Positions 1 through 8,707 of a DNA stretch of 64,000 bases are shown piece after piece. The position numbers and the translations under genes are program-made. Numbering within the stretch: position 1 is the stretch's first letter; the number at the start of each line of letters is the position of its first letter. The notes beneath the pieces were generated by a model. It had not been told where the DNA came from. It made no database searches and saw only the letters and a list, made by a program, of their open reading frames with translations. The DNA is from Gudongella sp046224405 (GTDB lineage Bacteria; Bacillota; Clostridia; Tissierellales; Tissierellaceae), in contig NZ_JBJXRK010000001.1 in NCBI RefSeq assembly GCF_046224405.1, forward strand, positions 62,001 through 126,000, written 5' to 3'.

Positions 1-855
1 GAATACAAGACCAGCTCCTACTGCAGGCTCCATTCCAAATGCGAAAAGCGCTGGGAATATTGCAATACCTGCAAGCAATGCTACACCGGTGTCCATAAGT
101 GTTACAATCAGAGCATTACTTGGTAGGTTCTCTGACTTTCCAAGGTAACTACCGTATGTGATCATACAGCCCATACCAAGTGATAGTGAGAAGAAAGCCT
201 GCCCAAGGGCTGCAAGGTAAGTCTGTCCTGTAACTGCACTGAAGTCTGGCTTGAACAGGAAGTCTAGACCAGCACCTGCTCCAGGAAGCGTAACGCTTCT
301 TCCAGCGATTAAAAGTAACAGTACGAACAATGTAGGCATAAGTATCTTACCCGCTTTTTCAATTCCGCCTGCAATACCCTTTGCAACGATAGCTATGTTC
401 ATTGCAAGGAATATCAACATCCACATAACTGGTTCAAAGGAGCTTGTTATAAAGCCACCAAAAATATCTCCAATTACTGCCGGATTTGAAAGAAGTCCTG
501 TAAATGATTTGAATACATAGGCCAATGCCCATCCACCAACTACAGGGTAGAAGCCCATTATGAAGAATGCACTAAGCACCCCAAGGACTCCTGCGAATGT
601 AAAGTTCTTGTTAATGGATTTGTAGGCTCCAACTGCTGCAAGCTCAGTTCTACGACCAATGGCAAATTCCGAAATCATGATGCTGATACCGATTATTAAT
701 GCGAATGCCAAATAAATAATTATAAATGCACTACCACCGTTGTCTCCTGCCATGTACGGAAATCTCCAAATGTTACCAAGACCTACCGCTGAACCGGCAG
801 CAGCCATCAAGAATCCAACCCGGGATCCCCAATTTTCTCTTTGTTTCTTTTCCAT
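1..855 (-). CDS. Sodium:neurotransmitter symporter (SNF) family transporter, 3' end beyond window
   Basis: The gene reads off the left edge, so 285 codons of the N-terminal part are present. The protein opens with a short polar stretch and then GSRVGFLMAAAGSAVGLGNI followed by WRFPY, the signature of TM1 in Na+-dependent SNF/NSS (LeuT-fold) transporters, which import amino acids or amines with Na+. At least six hydrophobic segments follow. The start at 855 is set by AAAGGAGGG about 8 bases upstream. It is transcribed away from the next gene and separated from it by a terminator, so it appears to be its own unit. The substrate cannot be read from the sequence. The family call is firm. Confidence 0.93.
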   Translation of the reverse strand, partial: MEKKQRENWGSRVGFLMAAAGSAVGLGNIWRFPYMAGDNGGSAFIIIYLAFALIIGISIMISEFAIGRRTELAAVGAYKSINKNFTFAGVLGVLSAFFIMGFYPVVGGWALAYVFKSFTGLLSNPAVIGDIFGGFITSSFEPVMWMLIFLAMNIAIVAKGIAGGIEKAGKILMPTLFVLLLLIAGRSVTLPGAGAGLDFLFKPDFSAVTGQTYLAALGQAFFSLSLGMGCMITYGSYLGKSENLPSNALIVTLMDTGVALLAGIAIFPALFAFGMEPAVGAGLVF

Positions 856-996
856 CAAATATTCCCTCCTTTAGTACTGTAATGATGCAATAGTTTCACA
901 TCTTAATAAATATGATAATACAAAATGGGTAATTTGTCTAGTTGAATTTACAGATAATTATGAAATATTAGTTATTTCTTTAACAATGTGCACCAT

Positions 997-1023
997 AAAA
1001 ACATCTGTTCCTTGAACAGATGT
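997..1023 (-). terminator. Intrinsic terminator after the GNAT gene
   Basis: Perfect 10 bp inverted repeat, ACATCTGTTC at 1001-1010 and GAACAGATGT at 1014-1023, with a 3-base loop. On the minus strand the stem is followed by TTTTTATGG. It lies directly downstream of the 1031-1804 gene and closes the five-gene operon that starts at 6673. Confidence 0.8.
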
Positions 1024-1030
1024 GGGGTTC

Positions 1031-1804
1031 TCATATTCTTGAATGCTCCATTACGGTGTCAAACTGATTGAAGCCCAGCTTTCTGTACAGCCCTCCAGCT
1101 TCAGGATTCTCGTACTCCAAATAGATTTTCTTCCCTTCCCTCTGAAGTAGCTTGATTACATGAGTCATCAGCCTTGTTCCAAAGCCCTTGCCCTGCTGGT
1201 TAAGTCTTGTGGCCACACCAACAATCAATGCGCTGTCCTCCTGTTCAAAATCAGTCTGTACAACAGAAACAAGCCTTTCTTCCTCAAAAAGTCCATAGGC
1301 CCTTCCCCTGCCGGTTCTTAGCTTTTCCTCCATGACCTCTTCAGATGCGAAGGATTTGAATACCTCCAGATAGATTTCAACAACCCTACCAAGGTCCTCC
1401 GTTCCAAGCTGCCGTATCCCGTCAAGGTTGCCCATTTCAAGCCTCACCGGCTCCTCCAGTCTGCACAGATAGGTGATGGGAATACCCTTGCCCAACACCT
1501 TCAGCCCTTCCAGCCTTTCCGTGGACGAAAAGGGCCCTATAAGCTTCCTGAACTGGAGCGCAGTCAGGAAACCAGACAGCTCCTCCACATCATAGGCTTC
1601 CCTGGAATAGAACTTGATTGTTCCAGATAGCCTGTGAAACAAGTAGCTGACGGTCCTGCCATCATCATCCCTCTGAAGGTAGATGTCCCTGTAGATGGGT
1701 TTCCTTGACAAAAGCCCCAGGAGATTGAAGTAGTTCTCAACGGGGTTTTGCATCAGGTCTGGAATGATGTCATTCCAGCTGTGTCTATCAAGCTTCTCAA
1801 TCAT
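1031..1804 (-). CDS. GNAT-family N-acetyltransferase
   Basis: A protein of 257 residues. The C-terminal half (about 130-250) is a GCN5-related acetyltransferase domain, with the acetyl-CoA binding motif A seen as VGVATRLNQQGKGFGTRLM and the later YLEYENPEAGGLYRKLGF, where the Tyr and the terminal G-F pair are typical of motif B. The N-terminal ~120 residues are unlike the GNAT fold and may set the substrate, which is unknown. The start has AGGAG 7 bases upstream. It is the last gene of the operon with the DUF697, NYN and FAD-oxidoreductase genes and ends at a strong hairpin terminator. Confidence 0.85.
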   Translation of the reverse strand: MIEKLDRHSWNDIIPDLMQNPVENYFNLLGLLSRKPIYRDIYLQRDDDGRTVSYLFHRLSGTIKFYSREAYDVEELSGFLTALQFRKLIGPFSSTERLEGLKVLGKGIPITYLCRLEEPVRLEMGNLDGIRQLGTEDLGRVVEIYLEVFKSFASEEVMEEKLRTGRGRAYGLFEEERLVSVVQTDFEQEDSALIVGVATRLNQQGKGFGTRLMTHVIKLLQREGKKIYLEYENPEAGGLYRKLGFNQFDTVMEHSRI

Positions 1805-1814
1805 TTGATCACTC

Positions 1815-2777
1815 CTAGAACCTAAAGGTATTTTTCATGGTGTTCCTGGCGGCATTTGTTGCACCCTTGCTAAAGGCCTTCAGGATGGTCACCGTATTGT
1901 CCTTGAGCACCGACCCGAGCATTGATATGGCTTCAATGGTGGCGCTTCTTCTTAGGCTTCTCTTGTCCGGTTTGGTAAGGGCGCTGAGATACCTTTGGGC
2001 TATGCAGCCTACTCTAAGGGTAAGCAGGGCATTTACGGAGCCCTCAGTGATTGAATTGACTATTATATTGGTTACGGTTACAGCTCCCGGAACCAGAGTT
2101 GCCATTCCACCACCGAGGATGGATGCCACCAGTGGTTCTATCTGCTCATCCAGAAGGTCCAGGTCCTCAACTCCCCTAGCCATAAGTACTGTTGCTGCAA
2201 CATTTCCATACAATGCTGCCATCCGATTCAATGAGGGTCTGGTTTCGTAAAGCGATGCCAGCTCCCAGACCATCTTGGTCAAGGCTCCCAGTACGAAGAA
2301 TCCATCCAGGACCCCATTCTGGGATATGGCTGTGGTAAGGAATACGCCAGTGGCCTTTTCCTTTATGGCGGTCCTTGCCCTCTCATCAAGCAAGCCGTAG
2401 GCTCTTATTACCTCCTCCTTCAAGTCCTTTTCAGGATCAAATTGGAAGTTTTCCCCCTTAAGGTACTTGTTTCTGACCATGTTTTTCTGAGTCTGCTTAA
2501 GGTATTCCCTAAACTCCTGGGAATCCTCATTCTCCGGTATCTCCATTCCCTTTTTGTACCTAAGGAATCCGATCAGTGGCATCATCAACAGGGATGCGAA
2601 CAGAAGGATCAATACAACAAGAGTGATTTTGCCAAGCATTGGATTTATGGTGTTCATGAAATTCACTATCTGAACTGTCTGATTGAATATTATGATCAAA
2701 AGAAGCACAAGTAGCCCAATTCCAATCTTTATGCCGATCCGAGCCAGTCCCTTTAAAAAATCCTGGTTATTGTCCAT
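1815..2777 (-). CDS. DUF697-like membrane protein
   Basis: A protein of 320 residues. Two transmembrane segments lie near the N terminus (about 15-33 and 49-68), followed by a charged linker and a C-terminal region (about 150-300) with alternating small hydrophobic helices (LGALTKMVWELASLY, IEPLVASILGGGMATLVPGA) that resembles DUF697/YcjF-type domains. No catalytic motif is visible. It sits 10 bases upstream of the GNAT gene and 14 downstream of the NYN gene, so co-transcription is likely. The family assignment is by overall pattern and is only moderately sure; the membrane location is clear. Confidence 0.6.
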   Translation of the reverse strand: MDNNQDFLKGLARIGIKIGIGLLVLLLIIIFNQTVQIVNFMNTINPMLGKITLVVLILLFASLLMMPLIGFLRYKKGMEIPENEDSQEFREYLKQTQKNMVRNKYLKGENFQFDPEKDLKEEVIRAYGLLDERARTAIKEKATGVFLTTAISQNGVLDGFFVLGALTKMVWELASLYETRPSLNRMAALYGNVAATVLMARGVEDLDLLDEQIEPLVASILGGGMATLVPGAVTVTNIIVNSITEGSVNALLTLRVGCIAQRYLSALTKPDKRSLRRSATIEAISMLGSVLKDNTVTILKAFSKGATNAARNTMKNTFRF

Positions 2778-2791
2778 GTCATTTCTCCTGT

Positions 2792-3649
2792 TTAGGTTTT
2801 CTTTCTCTTCTTATAGCTTCGTTTTCTGCTTTGCTGATTTGAGTCAGGTTTCTTTTCCTCGCCTTCACCCTTTAGGGCAACCCACATTGCGGTGCCGCCT
2901 TCCTTGTCGGTTTCGATTTCAAGGAAATCCATCTTCTTAAGGAACTTGGAAAGCTTTGTATCACCGTAGTTTCTAACATCAAAGTCAGAATATCTCTTGG
3001 CCAGCCTGTTACCTATCTCTCCCATGTTCATTCTCTGATCCTTGCCATCAGCCTCATTTAGCATCTTCTTGATTGCAAGCTTAATCACATTGATATCTGT
3101 CATTCCCTTTTCCGTATCATCATAGGAACCATTCGGTTCCTTTTTCTTCTGTTGACCATTGACCTTCTTGGCTGTGGTTTCTGCATCTTCCTGAATACCC
3201 ATGGTCTGCTTCTCTGACTCGGCCAGGACATCCAGGTACTTGAAAAGGTTGCAGGAGGAAATAAAAGGCTTTGGTGTCTTTCGCTCTCCCATTCCTATAA
3301 CCATCATTCCCGACTCCCTGAGTCTTGATGATAGCTTTGTAAAGTCGCTGTCGCTGGATACTATGCAGTACCCGTCAACATTCCCGGAATACAGTATGTC
3401 CATGGCATCTATTATCATTGCTGCATCTGTTGCATTTTTCCCTACAGTGTAGCTGTATTGCTGAACCGGCGTAACTGAATTTTCCAGCAGTACCTCTTTC
3501 CATGCAATGGTGTTTGGCTTTGTCCAGTCACCATATATCCTCTTGTAGGTGGCTATACCGTAGTTGGCCGTTTCATCAAGTATGTACTTGATGTATTTTG
3601 CTGAAACATTGTCAGCATCAATTAAGACTGCAAATCTCTTCTCATCCAT
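2792..3649 (-). CDS. NYN-domain (PIN-like) RNase with C-terminal OST-HTH/LOTUS domain
   Basis: A protein of 285 residues. Residues 1-150 form a NYN domain: FAVLIDADNVS gives the first acidic cluster, DAAMIIDAMDIL the middle Asp pair and YCIVSSDSDFTKL the SDSDF motif, together the expected acidic metal site of PIN-like ribonucleases. A variable linker (about 150-185) leads to a region of about 70 residues (INVIKLAIKKML ... MNMGEIGNRLAKRYSDFDVRNYG) matching an OST-HTH/LOTUS fold that may bind RNA. The tail is strongly basic. It sits between an FAD oxidoreductase gene (2-base gap) and DUF697. A role in RNA turnover is inferred from the domains only. Confidence 0.85.
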   Translation of the reverse strand: MDEKRFAVLIDADNVSAKYIKYILDETANYGIATYKRIYGDWTKPNTIAWKEVLLENSVTPVQQYSYTVGKNATDAAMIIDAMDILYSGNVDGYCIVSSDSDFTKLSSRLRESGMMVIGMGERKTPKPFISSCNLFKYLDVLAESEKQTMGIQEDAETTAKKVNGQQKKKEPNGSYDDTEKGMTDINVIKLAIKKMLNEADGKDQRMNMGEIGNRLAKRYSDFDVRNYGDTKLSKFLKKMDFLEIETDKEGGTAMWVALKGEGEEKKPDSNQQSRKRSYKKRKKT

Positions 3650-3651
3650 TA

Positions 3652-5238
3652 TTAAATCTCCTCTTCCTCTCCAATAGCCTCTGCTACCCTTATTCCGTCA
3701 ACCGCCGCCGATATGATTCCACCTGCGTACCCAGCTCCTTCTCCAGTAGGGTAGATCCCTAGAATATTGGACTTATATTCCTGATTTCTGAGTATCCTTA
3801 CAGGTGATGAGCTTCTGGTTTCAACTCCCGTCATGATTGCATCCGGGTCTGCAAACCCCTTCAGCTTCTTATCGAACTCCACTATTGCCAGCTTGAGGGT
3901 GTCTGTAACATATCCCGGAAGACAGCTTCTAAGGTCCGTCATCCTTACCCCCGGTCTGTAGCTTGGATTCACGGCTCCGATGTTTTCCGACGCCCTGTCC
4001 TTGAGAAAGTCTCCAACCCTTTGAGCAGGAGCATTATAGTCTCCCCCTCCTTCAACAAAGGCCTTCCTCTCCCACAGCCTCTGAAAGTGCATGCCAGCCA
4101 GTGGGTGATCGTCCCCGAAGTCATCAGGTCCTACATTAACCAGCAGGGCAGCGTTTGCGTTTTCCCTGTCCCTGGCATGCTCGCTCATGCCATTGGTCAC
4201 CAGCATCCCTTCCTCAGATGCTGCCGCCACAACAGTGCCCCCTGGGCACATGCAGAAGGTGTAGGCCGATCGGCCATTTTCAAAGTGTCCTGCCAGCTTG
4301 TAATCAGCTGCTCCAAGCCTTGGATGTCCATGGCTTTCCCCATACTGTGTCATGTCAACAAGCCTTTGGGGATGTTCAATGCGCACACCGATGGAAAAGC
4401 TCTTCTGCTGGATGTTGAAGCCCTTTTCATTAAGCATTTGGAAGGTATCCCTGGCACTGTGTCCCAATGCCAGGACAACCCTGTCAGTCTCCAGCCTCTC
4501 ACCTGCATTTATTATCACCGCCTGAACCCTGCCATCCACAATTTCAAATCCAGTGACCTTGGCTCCGAACCTTACTTCCCCTCCAAGGGATATGATCTTT
4601 TCCCTCATGTTTATTACGACTCTTCTGAGTATATCGGTTCCAATATGCGGCTTGTTTACGTACAGGATATCCCCGGGTGCGCCTGCCTGAACAAAATACT
4701 CCAGCACTTTCCTTGACCTGGGGTCGTTTGTCATGGTTGTGAGCTTTCCGTCTGAGAAGGTTCCTGCTCCCCCTTCCCCAAACTGTACATTTGATTCGGA
4801 ATCAAGCTTTCCTGTTTCCCAAAATTCCCTGACATCCTTAACCCTCTCTTCTATCCTTTTCCCTCTCTCCAGTAGTATTGGCCTGAAACCAAGCTCCGAG
4901 AGGACAAGCCCCGCAAATAGTCCTGCTGGCCCAGTTCCAACTATTACAGGCCTCGAGCCCTTTATGGAGTTTTTTCTCACATAGTCCCTCTTCTCCACTG
5001 TTGCCTGGGAAACACCCTTTTTACCGAATTTCTTCAATATGGCCTTTTCATTTGCCACCTGAAAATCCACTGTATATACAAATGTAATATTGCTCTTTCT
5101 TCTGGCATCAACTGATTGTTTCCAGATACTCCAAGCTGTAATATCGGTTTCATTTATCCTTAATTTTTTTGCTATTTCAAAGGGTATGGATTCTTCCTCC
5201 TGATCCAGCCCAAGTCTTATTCCACTTATTCTTAGCAT
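3652..5238 (-). CDS. FAD-dependent dehydrogenase of the COG2509 type
   Basis: A protein of 528 residues from the chosen start. An N-terminal cap (about 1-75) precedes a dinucleotide-binding GTGPAGLFAGLVLSELG and ERG, and a second FAD contact near the C terminus (GIYPTGEGAGYAGGIISAA). VQFGEGGAGTFSDGKLTT is the flavin-site stretch typical of this uncharacterised dehydrogenase family. The frame stays open to 5379, but the ATG at 5238 has AGAGGA 9 bases upstream and gives the usual N terminus (MLRISGIRLGL), while the longer form would overlap the CNNM gene. The substrate is unknown. It is co-directional with the CNNM gene upstream and the NYN gene downstream. Confidence 0.87.
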   Translation of the reverse strand: MLRISGIRLGLDQEEESIPFEIAKKLRINETDITAWSIWKQSVDARRKSNITFVYTVDFQVANEKAILKKFGKKGVSQATVEKRDYVRKNSIKGSRPVIVGTGPAGLFAGLVLSELGFRPILLERGKRIEERVKDVREFWETGKLDSESNVQFGEGGAGTFSDGKLTTMTNDPRSRKVLEYFVQAGAPGDILYVNKPHIGTDILRRVVINMREKIISLGGEVRFGAKVTGFEIVDGRVQAVIINAGERLETDRVVLALGHSARDTFQMLNEKGFNIQQKSFSIGVRIEHPQRLVDMTQYGESHGHPRLGAADYKLAGHFENGRSAYTFCMCPGGTVVAAASEEGMLVTNGMSEHARDRENANAALLVNVGPDDFGDDHPLAGMHFQRLWERKAFVEGGGDYNAPAQRVGDFLKDRASENIGAVNPSYRPGVRMTDLRSCLPGYVTDTLKLAIVEFDKKLKGFADPDAIMTGVETRSSSPVRILRNQEYKSNILGIYPTGEGAGYAGGIISAAVDGIRVAEAIGEEEEI

Positions 5239-5359
5239 CTGATCCTGTCCTCTCATTTCACTGTTTTCTCTTTTGTTCCATTTTACAGTATGAAGTGGCT
5301 TAAGTCCATTAAAAGCAAAACCATAAAAGACGCACCCAAAATAGATTGCGTCTATTAGA

Positions 5360-6673
5360 TCATTTCCTATGGATTGCAACCCTTTTTATTCTCTTGTCCT
5401 CTATCTCCTGAATGGTAAACAGAGTCTCATCCACCATTATTTCCGGTGTCTCTTCATCGTCGGGGATGTAGCCAAGCTGATGGATCAGAAATCCTGCCAG
5501 GGTATCGTAATCCTCGCTTTCCTCATCCAGCTCCAATCCAGTTCTGCTGTTAAGCTCCTTGATGGAAACGGAGCCTCGGGCCAGGTACAGATGCTCCTCC
5601 AATATTTTCACGTCCGGATCGTCCTGGTCGAACTCATCGTCTATGTCTCCCACTATTTCCTCAATCAGGTCTTCCATGGTAACAAGGCCTGAAAAGCCCC
5701 CATACTCGTCTATAAGGATCGCCATGTGTTTTCTGGTGGATTTAAGCTCCATAAACAAATCGTTAATGTTTTTCCTCTCAGGTACGAAGTAGGCCGGTCT
5801 TATGATTTTTCCAATGTCTATATTCTGGAAGCCTTTGTTGTAGGCCTCCAAAAGGTAGTCCTTCAGGTAAAGTATCCCGATTATATTGTCCACATCATCC
5901 CTGAACACAGGAACCCTTGAATGCCTTAGCCTGAGGAACTCATCAATGTACTCCTCAGGGGGGTCGTCTATGTCAATGGCGAATACCTCAGTTCTTGCAG
6001 TCATGATTTCCTCAGCCAGCTTGTCATCAAATTTTATTACACTTCGGATCATTTCCCGCTCCACCGGATTTATAAAGCCCTGCTCATGTCCCACGTCAAC
6101 CATGGAGCTGATTTCCTCAAGGGTGACCTTTGCCTCGACACCCTCCTGGCTTATGCCAATAATCCTCATTACCGTATTGGTTGATACTGAAAGGAATGTA
6201 ACAAAGGGATGCATTGTCTTTGCAGCAATGCTGATGGGCTTAACTGCAAACATTGCAAATTTTTCAGCATATCTCAGGGCAATTCTCTTTGGAACAAGCT
6301 CCCCGAAAACAAGCATTATGTAGGATAGTACAAGTGTGATTCCGATAAAGGCAATGTCCTGCCCAAATGGAACTCCCATCCCGTCCAGTGTTTCTCCAAG
6401 TCTCGCAGAGATGCTCACTGCTGCCGATGCCGATGAAAAGAATCCCGCAAAGGTTATACCCACCTGAATGGTGGATAGGAATCTGGATGGCTCCTTTAGA
6501 ATGTTTACCAGCATTTTGGCTTTTTTGTCACCTCCATCGGCCTTGGAGGACAGCTTTATCCTGTCAACGGATACCATGGCCATTTCAGAGGCTGCAAAAA
6601 AAGCATTTACAAGAGTCAATACAAGGATTAAAATTAGTTTTCCCGTTATGCTGATATCATTTCCCAACTCCAT
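5360..6673 (-). CDS. CNNM/CorC/TlyC-family membrane protein with paired CBS domains
   Basis: A protein of 437 residues with the full family layout: a CNNM transmembrane domain (about 1-190, with LVNAFFAASEMAMVSVDR and VFGELVPKRIALRYAEK), a CBS pair (about 205-330, with IMTARTEVFAIDIDD and RKHMAILIDEYGGFSGLVTM) and a C-terminal CorC_HlyC domain (about 345-430, DYDTLAGFLIHQLGYIP). Homologues are linked to Mg2+/Co2+ efflux; the old haemolysin name is not evidence of haemolysis. It is the first gene of the operon that runs left to 1031. GAAGGGAGAGG lies just before the start. Confidence 0.92.
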   Translation of the reverse strand: MELGNDISITGKLILILVLTLVNAFFAASEMAMVSVDRIKLSSKADGGDKKAKMLVNILKEPSRFLSTIQVGITFAGFFSSASAAVSISARLGETLDGMGVPFGQDIAFIGITLVLSYIMLVFGELVPKRIALRYAEKFAMFAVKPISIAAKTMHPFVTFLSVSTNTVMRIIGISQEGVEAKVTLEEISSMVDVGHEQGFINPVEREMIRSVIKFDDKLAEEIMTARTEVFAIDIDDPPEEYIDEFLRLRHSRVPVFRDDVDNIIGILYLKDYLLEAYNKGFQNIDIGKIIRPAYFVPERKNINDLFMELKSTRKHMAILIDEYGGFSGLVTMEDLIEEIVGDIDDEFDQDDPDVKILEEHLYLARGSVSIKELNSRTGLELDEESEDYDTLAGFLIHQLGYIPDDEETPEIMVDETLFTIQEIEDKRIKRVAIHRK

Positions 6674-6740
6674 CCTCTCCCTTCACTGATATGAAGTTGA
6701 TACCCATAAAACACAGTAAATAAGCAGTTTGTTGGCTAAA

Positions 6741-6771
6741 CAAAAACATGCCGGAAGGTTTCCGACATGTT
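6741..6771 (-). terminator. Intrinsic terminator after ferritin-like gene
   Basis: Inverted repeat ACATGcCGGA / TCCGaCATGT (6746-6755 and 6761-6770) with one mismatch. On the minus strand it is followed by TTTTTG. It ends the 6814-7287 gene. Confidence 0.75.
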
Positions 6772-6813
6772 CTACGAAAAAGTATTCAATTCCATGAGTA
6801 GCCCGTATTGGTA

Positions 6814-7287
6814 CTACAATCCCAGCGATCTCAGGGGACCAAAGTTCATTCTCTCTCTTACCTGTTGAAGATGTCTCTTCTCCTCCATAAGTATAACCTT
6901 CATTTCCTTGTTGGCTATATCAGGATACAACTCCATCATCTGATGTACGAAAAGAATTCCATCCTTCTCCATTCTCTCTGCAAGCTCCAGGGAATCTGCA
7001 AATTTCTTGTTCTTGTCAAACTCATGCTTGGCGTTTATGTTTTCATCAATCAGTGACTTGGTGTACTCGATCTCCTCTTCTGAGAACTCTCTGTTCATGT
7101 CTCCACCGTGCTTTTCAAGAAGCTTAGCATACATCTTGTTGTGCTTGTCCTCTTCCAGTGACAATCTCTCAAACAATGCCTTGGATTTTTCATCTGGTGC
7201 ATTTTTAGCCATCTCAGCATAATACTTGGATACTTCCTCTTCCATCTTAACGAAGGTTGATAATATTTGCTTTCCATCAAAATTCAT
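6814..7287 (-). CDS. Ferritin-like / rubrerythrin-type diiron protein
   Basis: A protein of 157 residues, nearly all alpha-helical. It carries the paired carboxylate motifs of a ferritin-like four-helix bundle: KMEEEVSKYY in helix 1, LSLEEDKHNKMY (E-x-x-H) in helix 2, ERMEKDGILF in helix 3 and LMEEKRHLQQV (E-x-x-H) in helix 4. There is no rubredoxin-type Cys pair, so it is a rubrerythrin diiron domain without the rubredoxin tail. A role in peroxide reduction or iron handling is inferred. The start has AAAGGAG upstream, and a good promoter lies at 7325-7353. Confidence 0.85.
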   Translation of the reverse strand: MNFDGKQILSTFVKMEEEVSKYYAEMAKNAPDEKSKALFERLSLEEDKHNKMYAKLLEKHGGDMNREFSEEEIEYTKSLIDENINAKHEFDKNKKFADSLELAERMEKDGILFVHQMMELYPDIANKEMKVILMEEKRHLQQVRERMNFGPLRSLGL

Positions 7288-7324
7288 TCAAGTCACTCCT
7301 TTCCATTGATAACTCCCTAAATTA

Positions 7325-7353
7325 ATAATACTCCGGAATCTCTAAATTTACAA
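7325..7353 (-). promoter_or_regulatory. Promoter for the ferritin-like gene
   Basis: On the minus strand TTGTAA (7348-7353) and TATTAT (7325-7330) are 17 bases apart, about 38 bases before the start codon of the 6814-7287 gene. A vegetative sigma factor promoter is inferred from these boxes. Confidence 0.5.
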
Positions 7354-7375
7354 GTCTTATGTTTGCTTTTTGACA

Positions 7376-8668
7376 TTATTCTTCTATAATTCTTACTATG
7401 TCCTCCTTTTCCCTTTCCAGTATCCTCAAATCGTAGTTGGTATTGTAGGTATTCTTCAAGACTCCCCAAACATGTTCAAGATACCTGCCAATTGCCTTGC
7501 GATTTCCCTCTGATGCCTTGTCTGCTGCAAACCTTATTGACTTGAGCATATTCTGCATCACAGAGGCATCCTCCTTACCGTAGTGAAGAATCTGATGATA
7601 TGATGATTTCAGCTCCTGAGAGAACTCTATGATCTCATAGGCTACCTTTGGATACTCCTCCTCACCTTTATATAGCATGTAGCTTCCATCAATATGGGCT
7701 ATCTTGCCCAACAGCACCCCCATTATCCTCAGACAGTGGCTCGCTGTGTTTGGGTCGTTTATCCCAGGTGATATTGCCCTTAGTGCGATTTCCGTAATCT
7801 TCTGCATGGAAAAATTGAAATCCTGTATTTCGGACTTCTGTTTGCCTATTGTTATTGAGTCAAGAAGCTCATCGGTGGTCTCCTGATCAAATTGCACTTC
7901 ATCATCGAAATATATAGAGAAAAGCACTGATTCATCCGTTACAAACTGCCCATTAATCTTTCCAAGCACCACTGTTCCCTTGATATTCCCGGCTGTCCGG
8001 TATATGCTGCTGTGGTCGATAAGCTGTATGTAGCCTTCCTTCCTGCTCTTGATCCTTAGCACCAGGTCCTCCCTTCCCCAGCTTGATCCGTCAATCAAGG
8101 TCCCTTCATCCAAAAGGGATACGTAGTCGCTTATTTTCTTTTCAGCCTCCTGGTAGAGCCTGTCAATAAGATTGTTTGTCTGTATATAGGACCCGACATG
8201 GTGAATGTACATAGTGAACTGGACCAGACAAACAATTGCATAGGCTATACCTAGGGTTGCAGATACAACCAGTTTGTCCCCAAGACTGTTCTTCATAAAG
8301 AAGAGGGTGACTATGGAGTAAACGAAGCCTCCCATGAATACTCCCAGGGCTTTCATGGTATCGTCATCTGAAAGGAAGTTCTCCACTGTTCTTGGCGAAA
8401 ATTGTGATGAGTAGGTTGTCAATACAACCATGGTGGTTGAAAAGGTAAATGTGGTCATTGTTATGAGCGAGCCTGCAATCACACTGAGTATATCCTTTGA
8501 TAGCTCAACACTTGTAAGGAAAAACTCCGGAAGGAAATCAGGAAGGTTAAGAAAGCTGCCCGAATCTGACATCCCTACCACTACTGCTCCCACCAGTGAT
8601 ATAAAGCTGATTATTGAAGGGTATATCCAGACACTTTTTCTGAATTTAAGTAATATTCTCTGCAGCAT
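7376..8668 (-). CDS. DUF2254 integral membrane protein
   Basis: A protein of 430 residues. Four transmembrane helices fill residues 15-160, with the family stretch FTFSTTMVVLTTYSSQFSPR followed by TVENFLSDD and a GVFMGGFVYSIV helix. The C-terminal two thirds is soluble, with SPGINDPNTASHCLRIM as a conserved feature. This is the architecture of DUF2254 proteins, whose function is not known. It starts 39 bases after the flavoprotein gene, so it may share its transcript. GGGGAGGATGG lies before the start. The family call is secure; nothing can be said about a substrate. Confidence 0.88.
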   Translation of the reverse strand: MLQRILLKFRKSVWIYPSIISFISLVGAVVVGMSDSGSFLNLPDFLPEFFLTSVELSKDILSVIAGSLITMTTFTFSTTMVVLTTYSSQFSPRTVENFLSDDDTMKALGVFMGGFVYSIVTLFFMKNSLGDKLVVSATLGIAYAIVCLVQFTMYIHHVGSYIQTNNLIDRLYQEAEKKISDYVSLLDEGTLIDGSSWGREDLVLRIKSRKEGYIQLIDHSSIYRTAGNIKGTVVLGKINGQFVTDESVLFSIYFDDEVQFDQETTDELLDSITIGKQKSEIQDFNFSMQKITEIALRAISPGINDPNTASHCLRIMGVLLGKIAHIDGSYMLYKGEEEYPKVAYEIIEFSQELKSSYHQILHYGKEDASVMQNMLKSIRFAADKASEGNRKAIGRYLEHVWGVLKNTYNTNYDLRILEREKEDIVRIIEE

Positions 8669-8707
8669 GCCATCCTCCCCATATTCCGTCTTCCGCCCTG
8701 TAACAGA

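Noticed and set aside
1837..2250. Open frame on the plus strand within the DUF697 gene
   Set aside because: It lies opposite a well-formed minus-strand gene with a ribosome binding site, has no motif, and its hydrophobic look mirrors the complementary gene.
4021..4716. 231-codon plus-strand frame inside the flavoprotein gene
   Set aside because: Antisense shadow of a clear FAD enzyme; no ribosome binding site or protein family.
5239..5379. Longer frame for the COG2509-type flavoprotein starting at 5379
   Set aside because: It would overlap the CNNM gene and lacks a ribosome binding site, while the ATG at 5238 has one and gives the family's usual N terminus.
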